Shown here: one piece after another, positions 1-6,519 of the stretch
Layout: each line of letters starts with the position of its first letter
Numbering within the stretch: position 1 is the first letter of the stretch
Origin: Eisenbergiella sp963559585
GTDB lineage: Bacteria; Bacillota; Clostridia; Lachnospirales; Lachnospiraceae
DNA: 8,820 bases
NCBI GenBank assembly: GCA_963559585.1
Contig: CAUWLJ010000118.1
Span: forward strand, 1-8,820
Direction: 5' to 3'
Position numbers and translations under genes: made by a program
The notes under the pieces: model-generated
The model's database searches: none
Told to the model about the DNA's origin: nothing
Seen by the model: the letters and a program-made list of their open reading frames with translations, nothing else

Positions 1-12
1 TCACATTCTTAC

Positions 13-37
13 GCCTCAAACGGCAGGCGTTTGAGGC
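13..37. repeat. Short perfect hairpin, role unknown
   Basis: GCCTCAAACG (13-22) is the exact reverse complement of CGTTTGAGGC (28-37), giving a 10-bp stem with a 5-base loop. No T tract follows in either direction close to the stem, so a standard intrinsic terminator is not supported. It could end a gene lying to the left of the window or be part of a dispersed repeat. Between it and base 92 I see only an AT-rich stretch with a 15-codon ATG frame at 71 that lacks a ribosome binding site. Confidence 0.4.
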
Positions 38-92
38 TGCTGTGAACAGTAACGTGATTTTAACATAAAAATGGCGAAAAAGGAAGGGTGGG

Positions 93-121
93 TTGATTTC
101 AAATTTGGAATATGTTAAATT
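93..121 (+). promoter_or_regulatory. Candidate promoter for the lipoprotein gene
   Basis: TTGATT (93-98) and TAAATT (116-121) are separated by 17 bases, the optimal spacing for a housekeeping sigma-A promoter. Each hexamer matches its consensus at four of six positions. The region is AT-rich and lies upstream of the only plus-strand gene nearby. If it is used, the transcript would start near 128 and would carry the whole 139-300 palindrome in its leader. The match is modest and unproven. Confidence 0.3.
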
Positions 122-138
122 ATTGTAACAGTCCAGCC

Positions 139-300
139 TAGAGCGTGTTTGAAAATTCATTCCCGCCATCTGCACGCCCCACTTTGCGGTATATTTGCCC
201 CAAATTCACGGACCGTACCACTACGCCGCGTTCATTTGGGGCAAATCTCCCACAAAGTGGGACGCACATCTGGCAGAAAGCAATTTTCAAACACGCTCTA
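139..300. repeat. Palindromic MITE-like element, copy 1 (162 bp)
   Basis: The element starts with TAGAGCGTGTTTGAAAATT (139-157) and ends with its exact reverse complement (282-300), so it has 19-bp perfect terminal inverted repeats. The similarity of the two arms continues inward with mismatches, and a second perfect arm pair, ATTTGCCCCAAAT (193-205) against 234-246, flanks a short centre (206-233). It holds no plausible gene. Both ends read TA...TA, which would fit insertion at a TA dinucleotide as in IS630/Tc1-mariner-type elements, but the TA may equally belong to the repeat. A second copy lies at 4387-4496 in the opposite orientation. Folded as RNA or cruciform DNA it would form one long hairpin. 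It is probably a non-autonomous mobile element or dispersed palindromic repeat; no transposase is present in the window. Confidence 0.85.
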
Positions 301-349
301 AAACGGCGGTCACAAAATATGGCGGCTGTCTGCACCAAAGCGTGCACAT

Positions 350-355
350 AAGGAG
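350..355 (+). promoter_or_regulatory. Ribosome binding site of lipoprotein gene
   Basis: AAGGAG sits six bases before the ATG at 362, ideal Shine-Dalgarno spacing. It fixes the start of the lipoprotein gene even though this gives an unusually long charged N-region before the signal peptide core. Confidence 0.7.
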
Positions 356-361
356 ATTCAA

Positions 362-943
362 ATGATAAGAATTTTGAACAATACCGGAAAAAGAACAGAG
401 GGAAAGTGGATCGGGCGCGGCAGATATACCTGCAGGGGATTCTGCCTGGCTGTTGTACTGGCAGCGCTGCTTTTTGCGTCCGGCTGCGGGGAAAGCGGCG
501 AGCTGGACGATTATTATACGGCCATGGACGCCTTCGCCGTTCAGGCCGATCAGGATTTCGAGGCGCTCTCCCAGGTAGATCCTGATTCGGAAACTGCGGT
601 GGAGGATCTGCTTATGGCAATGGATCAGCTGGCTGCCTCTTTTGAAGCCCTGGCCGGAATTCCGGTTCCCCGGCAGTTTTCGGCGCTGGAGAGTCTGGCC
701 GACGAGGCTTCTTCCTATATGACGGAGGCCGCTTCCCTCTACCGGGAGGCCTATGCGGACGGCCAGTACGCTGAAAATGTGGCTGTGGCCGCTCAGGAGA
801 ATTATGACAGGGCCGTAAAACGTATGGAATACATTTCCCAGATCCTTCAGGGGGAAATGCCCACCGATGACTCCATCACCATCACCACGGAAAACGATGC
901 GCCGGGCTTCAAGGAGGATCAGGAGGAAAGCGCCGCAGAATGA
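362..943 (+). CDS. Putative small lipoprotein, helical, function unknown
   Basis: A 193-residue protein with a type II signal peptide: a basic N-region (many K/R in residues 1-25), a hydrophobic core at about 27-38 (LAVVLAALLF) and a lipobox ASGC whose cysteine is residue 42. After cleavage it should be anchored to the outer face of the membrane through that cysteine. The mature part (43-193) is acidic, rich in A, E and D and apparently all helical, with heptad-like stretches around 85-160, and ends in a low-complexity acidic tail. I recognise no catalytic motif and no named family, though short secreted helical lipoproteins of this kind are common in Lachnospiraceae. A strong AAGGAG site supports the start. 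The gene stands alone on this strand, downstream of the palindromic element and convergent with the DUF2264 gene. It may be a surface or stress-related protein, but no function can be assigned. Confidence 0.8.
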   Translation: MIRILNNTGKRTEGKWIGRGRYTCRGFCLAVVLAALLFASGCGESGELDDYYTAMDAFAVQADQDFEALSQVDPDSETAVEDLLMAMDQLAASFEALAGIPVPRQFSALESLADEASSYMTEAASLYREAYADGQYAENVAVAAQENYDRAVKRMEYISQILQGEMPTDDSITITTENDAPGFKEDQEESAAE

Positions 944-962
944 TCATGACTGCGGCGCTTTC
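926..962. terminator. Hairpin terminator between convergent genes
   Basis: GAAAGCGCCGCAG (926-938) pairs exactly with CTGCGGCGCTTTC (950-962), a 13-bp GC-rich stem with an 11-base loop. The lipoprotein stop codon (941-943) lies in the loop, so the last codons double as the left arm. No T run follows directly; an eight-T run occurs only at 984-991. Its position between convergent genes suggests a hairpin serving both strands, though without U tracts it may act more as an RNA 3'-end stabiliser than as a strong terminator. Confidence 0.55.
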
Positions 963-971
963 CCAGCTTCC

Positions 972-1046
972 TTATAGGCTCCATTTTTTTTGCTTAAATT
1001 CCAGCTTTAGTTCATCTGCCGGATACAGATCGCTCCTGCAATTCAT
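972..1046 (-). other. Possible 24-residue small ORF or gene-tail remnant
   Basis: Downstream of the DUF2264 stop, a minus-strand frame starts with ATG at 1046 and stops with TAA at 972. An AAGGA lies about nine bases upstream of the ATG. The predicted peptide ends in LKLEFKQKKWSL and has a balanced, protein-like composition. The same frame stays open upstream of the ATG as far as the end of the DUF2264 gene, so it may instead be the C-terminal tail of a decayed gene. It is too short to identify, and chance cannot be excluded. Confidence 0.2.
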
Positions 1047-1101
1047 ATCGGAGCTTCCTTCGCCGACAGGGCTGAGCCGCAGCGCTTCTTGAATACATAT
1101 C

Positions 1102-3144
1102 TTACAGCATCAGCTTCCCTTCCATTCCTTCATAGGAAATCACCTTCTGTGTTCCGTCCTTTAAACGTATCGTGACGGGGCCGTACCCGCCGCAGCCCTC
1201 CGGATCGGTAAAGGCCGCCTCCTTCAGCGGGAAAAGCTCGTCCTCCGTAAAGTCCTCCAGGCTCTCTTTGGTAAGCACCTGGGAGATCAGGACGTAAGGC
1301 TCATAGCCGTACTGCTTTTTCATCTCCGTCCTGCCGTACACAACGATGGAGGCTTCGGAATCCGGGTTGGTGCCCCGGCTGTGGATCAGGTCGATTTCCT
1401 CCCAGCCATGGTACAGGGTCATGGCAAGCTGCCTCTCTGCGCCTGTGGCGTCATGCCCCTTCAGGATGATGGCCTTTCCCATGCCGCACTCACGGCGTTC
1501 GATCTGCGTCCCGTTGTCAGGGAAGCCAAACGCGCCCAGAGTGATGGAAACGGGCCTCTGGAACAGACGCAGCTTGTCTACGCGGAATATGCCGCAGGGA
1601 ACCGCAAAATCCGCCAGGTTTATGGCCTGAAGCCAGTGGCACTCCTGGGAATTGGTGTAGGAGAAGAACTGGCGTCTGTAGAGCACGCTGTCCCTGCGTT
1701 CATTCCAGAGCGTCACATTTGCCTTATGGATCTTGTCAAAGGTCAGGTCACGGATCACATACTGCTGGGCTTCCACCTCCCGGGAAACCTTTGCCTCCCA
1801 GGGAAACTTGGTATTGAAAACCAGCTTGGAATAGTTCCACATGCCGTGCTCATCGTTTACCCCCTTCACCACCTTGCCCGTGCGCAGGAGCGTCTCCCCT
1901 GTGGCGCCGTGGTTGGTAAAGCACAGCGCAGGGCCGGAAAGACAGGTTTCCTTCACTTCCCTGCTTCCCAGAGCCTCCCAGGAACCGTTGCTTTCCCTTG
2001 CTGTCCAGAAAGGATGATCAGCAGGCAGATGCAGGCAGAGGAAGGCCTTGCCCAGCCAGTAGGGGGATTCCGCGCAGGAGTAGCCCTGGACCAGGGGCGT
2101 AAACTGGCCGTAAAAGCCCAGCGTGGGGATATCCTCATAGAACACATCCTCCCGGCTCATGAATTGGAGAAGGGAGCCGGAGCAGATCCTTCTGGCAAGG
2201 CCGGGATCCACGGTAGAATTGCGCAGCATCAGATTGCCGTCAAAAGCGCTGGTGGCGGCATTTCTGTAAATGTTGCTTCTGCCCCACATGTTGGTAAAGC
2301 CGTCCCTGTCAAAGAAATCCGCATAGGTGCGCATCAGCTCATTGGAATGCTCCTCGAATCTGGCGGCCAGCCAGGGCTCGTTCTCATAGCCGTACATCTG
2401 GTTCCAGATAGGAGCGTATACGTTGAAGGCCCAGCAGGAATAATAGTCAAAGCTGTGGCCGTCCCTGTACCAGCCGTCTCCCGCATAGAAATTCAGGATC
2501 GCCTGGGCATGATCCCGCATAATATCTTTGTCGATGGGATACCCTTCCATATGCAGAAAGGCCAGATCCAGCATATTGAACAGACGCCAGTTCTGGGGAA
2601 CCGTATTGCCATGGGCATAATCGGAGAGGAAATCCGCGATCAGATCCTTCTCATCCTTCGTATAAGTATCCCACAGCTCCTCCCTGCAGACCCACAGGCA
2701 GATGACCAGAGCGCAGCTTTCCACGGTCTGCTGATAGGCATTGAAGGGATCCCTCAGCTCCTCCGTGGTCTGCATAAAGGAAAGATGCAGCACACAGCTG
2801 GGATCGCCGGGCGTACAGGCGCGGAGCACCTGCTTTTTATAATAATCTCTGATCCGGATGCCGCAGATCTCCAGCTCCGGATTGTCATGGATCAGGGGCG
2901 CCGCGATAAAAAAGGTACGCGCCAGTCCCTCAAAGATTTCCGCCTGTTTCTTCCACTCCGGCGTTCCCGCGTTGGGATAGGTGATCTCCGTCTCCCTTCT
3001 GGGAAGCACCACCGGAGCATCCGGCGATGATAAATGGCTGAACACACCATGCAGAAGGAATTCCCCTGCCTCGATCCAGCTCTGCCTCGTCAGCCCTGTG
3101 CAGGGGCTTTTTTCAAAATCCAGTGTTTTTGGCCGAAATGCCAT
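1102..3144 (-). CDS. DUF2264 domain-containing protein
   Basis: A 680-residue cytoplasmic protein without a signal peptide, matching the DUF2264 family over its whole length. The N-terminal ~400 residues are rich in aromatic residues and form the expected helical barrel; recognisable stretches are NWRLFNMLDLAF, GDGWYRDGHSFDYYSCWAF and the MWGRSNIYR segment. The C-terminal ~250 residues look beta-rich. The family is widespread in gut Firmicutes and Bacteroidetes, often near carbohydrate-use genes. From memory, part of it is classed with glycoside hydrolases acting on uronic-acid sugars (GH154); substrate and activity here are inference. The start is set at the ATG at 3144 because GGAGGAG ends three bases before it. 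An in-frame start at 3192 would add 16 arginine-rich residues without a ribosome binding site. The gene appears intact and monocistronic: the next minus-strand gene upstream lies beyond 4677 and the downstream neighbour is convergent. Confidence 0.85.
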   Translation of the reverse strand: MAFRPKTLDFEKSPCTGLTRQSWIEAGEFLLHGVFSHLSSPDAPVVLPRRETEITYPNAGTPEWKKQAEIFEGLARTFFIAAPLIHDNPELEICGIRIRDYYKKQVLRACTPGDPSCVLHLSFMQTTEELRDPFNAYQQTVESCALVICLWVCREELWDTYTKDEKDLIADFLSDYAHGNTVPQNWRLFNMLDLAFLHMEGYPIDKDIMRDHAQAILNFYAGDGWYRDGHSFDYYSCWAFNVYAPIWNQMYGYENEPWLAARFEEHSNELMRTYADFFDRDGFTNMWGRSNIYRNAATSAFDGNLMLRNSTVDPGLARRICSGSLLQFMSREDVFYEDIPTLGFYGQFTPLVQGYSCAESPYWLGKAFLCLHLPADHPFWTARESNGSWEALGSREVKETCLSGPALCFTNHGATGETLLRTGKVVKGVNDEHGMWNYSKLVFNTKFPWEAKVSREVEAQQYVIRDLTFDKIHKANVTLWNERRDSVLYRRQFFSYTNSQECHWLQAINLADFAVPCGIFRVDKLRLFQRPVSITLGAFGFPDNGTQIERRECGMGKAIILKGHDATGAERQLAMTLYHGWEEIDLIHSRGTNPDSEASIVVYGRTEMKKQYGYEPYVLISQVLTKESLEDFTEDELFPLKEAAFTDPEGCGGYGPVTIRLKDGTQKVISYEGMEGKLML

Positions 3145-3147
3145 ATT

Positions 3148-3154
3148 CTCCTCC
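3148..3154 (-). promoter_or_regulatory. Ribosome binding site deciding DUF2264 start
   Basis: On the minus strand GGAGGAG is followed by AAT and then ATG (3144-3142); the GGAGG core lies five bases from the start. The two alternative upstream starts (3156 and 3192) have no comparable site, and the one at 3156 overlaps this motif. The shorter protein is therefore preferred. Confidence 0.65.
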
Positions 3155-3208
3155 ATTCCGGAGCGTAAACGGCGGGGGGATCTGCCATCCACGCTGTTTT
3201 GACGCTCT

Positions 3209-3238
3209 AATATAAATAATAGCTGTGTGATCCGTTAA
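3209..3238 (-). promoter_or_regulatory. Candidate promoter for the DUF2264 gene
   Basis: On the minus strand TTAACG (3238-3233) and TATATT (3214-3209) are separated by 18 bases. The -10 box matches the sigma-A consensus at five of six positions and the -35 box at four of six. Transcription would start near 3202 and give a leader of about 58 bases. This short AT-rich gap is the only obvious place for a promoter of this gene. Confidence 0.35.
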
Positions 3239-4377
3239 TGCCCTTTTCCATCTCAAAACACTATTTATCGTACCTCTTATGCGTTAAAAAGGCAAGCGGT
3301 GAAAAGAAGAGGACTACCGCACTCCATTCCTGTGAAAACCTTTTATATTACGGCATTACCCACCTGCATCTGTCGCAGGATGGGGTCCGGCTTACCACAA
3401 AAGTGATCGATAAAGAAAACGGCGGCATCGAGGTTTCCATTTATGATATGCTGAATGAATTTAAGGCATATAAGAATTTGGATGTATATGTTACAGGCAG
3501 TAATTCAAAGGGATTGTCAAAAGACATTGCTGCTGAATTCCGTGGCCGTGCTACACAAATTCATGTATTCCCTCTGTCCTTTGAAGAGTTCTATTCCCAT
3601 GTAGGCGGTGATGAACGAAAGGCTCTGGACACCTATATGCTTTACGGCGGCATGCCGCGTCTGCTGGCATTGACGGATGAGAAAGACAAAAAGGATTATC
3701 TCTCCTCTCTCTACAGCGAATTGTATATAAAGGATATTGTAGAGCGCAACGGTATCGAACGTGAGGATATTCTGAATGACATTCTGGATTTCCTCGCTTC
3801 TCAAATCAGTTCTCTGACCAACCCTGCGAATATTGCCAATGCGCTGACCAGCATGAAGAACGAAAAGGTCAACTCCACTCTGGTTTCCAACTACGTGCAG
3901 CATATCATCGATTCGTTCCTCATTTCGATGGCAAAGCGCTATGATGTGAAAGGAAAGACCTATTTCAAATATCCGAACAAATACTACTACACGGATATCG
4001 GCCTTCGTAATGCCAGACTGAACTACCGTCAGTACGATCCCGGCCACATCATGGAGAATATCATTTACAACGAACTTCTGCGCAGAGGATATTCCGTTGA
4101 TGTTGGTGTCGTAATTGACCGTACCGGCGGTGCAAATGTTCAAAAAGAAATTGACTTTGTTGTAAACGATGCAGATAAAAAAGTCTATATCCAGTCAGCT
4201 TTTCGGATGGATACGGATAAAAAGGAATCCTCTGAGCCTGCATCCTTGATACTGACAAAGGACTTTTTCAAAAAAATCATTGTTCGCATGGATATTCCTC
4301 ACAATTTCTATGATGACAACGGAATTTTCCACTGCAGTCTGATTGACCTGCTGCTTGGTCGTGTAGAGTTATTCTAA
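3238..4377 (+). pseudogene. 5'-truncated AAA_14/DUF4143 ATPase
   Basis: From about codon 56 (base 3403) to the stop this matches the AAA_14/DUF4143 family: IYDMLNEFK, the sensor-like VYVTGSNSK, EFRGRATQIHVFPLSFEEF, MLYGGMPR, ELYIKDIVERN, KRYDVKGK, YYTDIGLRNAR, HIMENIIYNELLRRG and the nuclease-like EIDFVV...VYIQSA stretch. Family members usually carry about 100 more residues at the front, with the Walker A (GxxxxGKS/T) and Walker B (hhhDE) motifs. Neither is present here in any frame, so the protein cannot bind ATP in the normal way. The first ~55 codons resemble nothing I know, and the ATG at 3238 has no ribosome binding site. The C-terminus is intact and lies ten bases from the palindromic element. 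I read it as a beheaded remnant, possibly untranslated. The intact proteins are common in anaerobe genomes and have no well-established function. Confidence 0.8.
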
Positions 4378-4386
4378 CCAATAAAC

Positions 4387-4496
4387 TAGAGCGTGTTTGA
4401 AAATTGCTTTCTGCCAGATGTGCGTCCCAATTTGGGGCAAATATGCCGCGAAGTGGGGCGTGCAGATGGCGGGAATGAATTTTCAAACACGCTCTA
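4387..4496. repeat. Palindromic MITE-like element, copy 2 (110 bp, deleted)
   Basis: This is the same element as at 139-300, in reverse orientation, with the same perfect 19-bp terminal inverted repeats (4387-4405 and 4478-4496) and TA at both ends. Aligned as its reverse complement it differs from copy 1 by two substitutions over 110 shared bases, plus a missing 52-bp internal block equivalent to 207-258 of copy 1. The deletion removes the centre and part of one arm, so copy 2 folds less symmetrically. It separates the truncated ATPase gene from a phage gene fragment, so it sits exactly at a rearrangement point. No coding capacity is seen. Confidence 0.85.
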
Positions 4497-4497
4497 G

Positions 4498-4680
4498 GCC
4501 ATCACCACCATCGTCTCTGCTATCCCGGAAATTACAGGCTCCATCGTAAACGCCTTGATTGGCAGTATTTGGCAGATTGTGCAGGCCGGTGGCAGTTTTG
4601 TCCGTGGTCTGCGGCAAAGCATCCACCCCCTTGTTTCTTGGCTCTGGAACAAGGGGGCCGGCTGGTTAGGCATCAAATCA
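4498..4680 (+). pseudogene. Phage tail tape-measure protein fragment
   Basis: In the frame beginning at 4498 the translation runs AITTIVSAIPEITGSIVNAL, then IGSIWQIVQAGGSFVRGL, then VSWLWNKGAGWL. This is the hydrophobic repeat style and the FVRGL...SWLWNK...GW signature I know from tail tape-measure proteins of Firmicutes siphophages and prophages. The fragment has no start codon or ribosome binding site. It is cut on the left by the palindromic element and on the right runs into the convergent helicase gene. Only about 60 residues remain of a protein normally many hundreds long. It is a dead remnant of a former prophage, or a small insertion from one. No other phage gene is visible in the window. 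Confidence 0.6.
4626..4657. terminator. Hairpin downstream of helicase gene
   Basis: CCCCCTTGTT (4626-4635) pairs perfectly with AACAAGGGGG (4648-4657) around a 12-base loop. On the minus strand it lies about 20 bases beyond the helicase stop codon, where a terminator would be expected. No T run follows, so it is not a textbook intrinsic terminator. It lies wholly inside the phage gene fragment. Confidence 0.4.
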
Positions 4681-6519
4681 CTCCAGTTCATCCAGAAACC
4701 GGGAACGCAGCTTCCCCGCTCCCCGCTTCAGCCAGGAAATCCCCAGCCTTTCCCCGGCCCTGGTCACCGCCACATAAAAAAGCCGCCTCTCCTCCTCCAG
4801 ATCCACGGATTCATCCCGGCTGCTCCGGCCCGCAGTGCAGGGAGTCACACCTTCGTTGGCCGAAAGGATGTACACATTCTTCCATTCCAGCCCCTTTGCC
4901 CCATGAAAGGTGGACAGGAATACCCCTTCCGGGTCACATCGCACCCCTTTTCCCGGCTCCTGGGCAAAATCCGCCCATTCCTCCATGGAGGAAAAGAGCC
5001 TGGCCTCGTTCTTTAATGCCGCAAAATCCCGTTCCAGCCGCTCTCCGTCCAGCTTTCTGTACTCCGCATACTCCCGTAAGCAGTCCCGATAGCCCATTTC
5101 CAGCTCCAGATAGGAGAAAAAATCGGCCGGGGTACAGGAGCGAAGACCCCGCAGATCCAGGAAGAGATCGTTGACGGCATCGTTGATCCGGTCGTACTCT
5201 CCCGCTCCCACCGCCTCGCGGGTACAGGCCTGATAGAGGGCATATTTATCCAGCGGACAGCCTCTCACCCAGGCGCTTTTCAGATACCGCTTGGGGCGGT
5301 TGATGATCCGCACCAGATCCCCGGGCTGGGGAATGCTGTGGGAAAGGCGGTAATAGGCCAGCACATCCTGTGCCGCAAGCCCTCTGTGGATCTCCTCAGG
5401 CATCTCCCTGGTATAAAAAGGGATCCCCTCCAGAATCAGCCGGTCAACCAGCGCGGCGGCCTCCCTTTTTACCCGGTAGAGCACCACCGTATCCCGGTAA
5501 GCCTCCCCCCGCTCCCTGCTCTCCCGGATGCGTTCCAGAACCCAGTTGATCTGAGCCTCCTCACCGGAGCAGGAACGGATCTTTAGCTGCGCTTCTCCCC
5601 TCCTTGCGGCGGTAAGCTTCTTAGGGATACGGTGCTGATTGTGGCAGATCAGACGGGAAGCCGCCTCCGTGATCCCCGGCAGGCTCCGGTAATTGGTGTC
5701 CATCACAAATCTTCTGCATCCCGGAAAGGCATTGAAAAAGCTTTGAAAGATCCCGCTGTCCGCTCCCCGGAAGCCGTAGATAGACTGATCGTCGTCTCCC
5801 ACCACGCACAGGTTTCCATGGGGCTTTGCCAGCAGATAAAAGATCTCCGCCTGCATCAGGCTGGTATCCTGGAACTCATCGATCATGATAAAATCAAAAA
5901 CCCCCTGCCAGCGGGTAAGGATCTCCCGGTTTTGCGTAAAATACCTATGGCACAGGAGGATCATATCGTCAAAATCCACCTTTCCCTGCTGCTTTTTCCA
6001 GGAGGTGTACGCCCCAAAAAGGCGTTCCTCCAGGCTTTCCCGTTTCTGTCCTCCGCTCTTCTGCGTCTCCGGCGGGGCAGCCAGCCTTTTCCCGATATAG
6101 GAAAGAAGCTCCCGGTAGAATTCATCAAAATCCCGGCAGGCCGACCGTTCCCCCTCCTCCATGGCTTCCTGCTGCCGACGGAGGAAGAAGCTTCTTTTTT
6201 CCTGCTCCGTGAGAATGGCATCCCTTCCCAGCCCGCAGGAGGCGGCAAGCACCGAATAGCACAGGGAATGGATGGTGGAAAAGCGGGGGACGCCGCCCCC
6301 GAAGCGCTGGGTATATCTGCTTTCCAGCTCCCTGGCCGCCGCTTTGGAAAAGGTGACGGTCAGGATCCTGTGGGGAGGAACGCCCGAGGCCATAATGCGC
6401 CGGGCCCGCTCCAGGATCACCGTGGTTTTGCCCGATCCTGCACAGCTGATCACCGCCGCAGGGCCATGGATGCAGGCGGCCGCCTCAGCCTGCACAGGAT
6501 TCAGATAAAGCCCGCTCAC
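4678..6519 (-). CDS. UvrD/PcrA-like ATP-dependent DNA helicase
   Basis: A superfamily 1A 3'-5' DNA helicase of 613 residues with all the motifs in order: Q-motif LNPVQAEA with Gln10, Walker A AGSGKT (27-32), Ia TFSKAAARELESR (56-68), Ib FSTIHSL (80-86), II DEFQD (214-218), III GDDDQSIYGFRGA (241-253), IV NYRS (276-279), V STFHGAKGLEW (from about 536) and VI EEERRLFYVAVTRA (about 575-588). It ends soon after motif VI with SRFLDELE. It is thus shorter than PcrA (over 700 residues) and lacks the C-terminal RNA polymerase-binding extension of PcrA. It probably acts in DNA repair or removal of recombination intermediates. The preferred start is GTG at 6519, which overlaps the TraX stop as GTGA and suggests translational coupling. 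An ATG at 6582 is also in frame but would overlap TraX by 67 bases and add residues unlike the family. Confidence 0.9.
   Translation of the reverse strand: MSGLYLNPVQAEAAACIHGPAAVISCAGSGKTTVILERARRIMASGVPPHRILTVTFSKAAARELESRYTQRFGGGVPRFSTIHSLCYSVLAASCGLGRDAILTEQEKRSFFLRRQQEAMEEGERSACRDFDEFYRELLSYIGKRLAAPPETQKSGGQKRESLEERLFGAYTSWKKQQGKVDFDDMILLCHRYFTQNREILTRWQGVFDFIMIDEFQDTSLMQAEIFYLLAKPHGNLCVVGDDDQSIYGFRGADSGIFQSFFNAFPGCRRFVMDTNYRSLPGITEAASRLICHNQHRIPKKLTAARRGEAQLKIRSCSGEEAQINWVLERIRESRERGEAYRDTVVLYRVKREAAALVDRLILEGIPFYTREMPEEIHRGLAAQDVLAYYRLSHSIPQPGDLVRIINRPKRYLKSAWVRGCPLDKYALYQACTREAVGAGEYDRINDAVNDLFLDLRGLRSCTPADFFSYLELEMGYRDCLREYAEYRKLDGERLERDFAALKNEARLFSSMEEWADFAQEPGKGVRCDPEGVFLSTFHGAKGLEWKNVYILSANEGVTPCTAGRSSRDESVDLEEERRLFYVAVTRAGERLGISWLKRGAGKLRSRFLDELE

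Noticed and set aside
139..300. CRISPR array or riboswitch
   Set aside because: There are no regularly spaced repeats, and the second copy 4 kb away in inverted orientation next to unrelated genes indicates a dispersed element rather than a leader-specific RNA switch.
145..351. Short open frames crossing the palindromic element on both strands
   Set aside because: They mirror each other because the element is an inverted repeat. They have no ribosome binding site, and the second copy does not preserve them.
1381..3030. Long plus-strand open frame opposite the DUF2264 gene
   Set aside because: Its translation has no recognisable motifs and it lies wholly antisense to a well-supported family protein; GC-rich codon bias explains it.
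3201..3209. GACGCTCTA, resembling the end of the palindromic element
   Set aside because: Only the outer eight bases match and the similarity stops at once. There is no partner arm nearby, so chance is likely.
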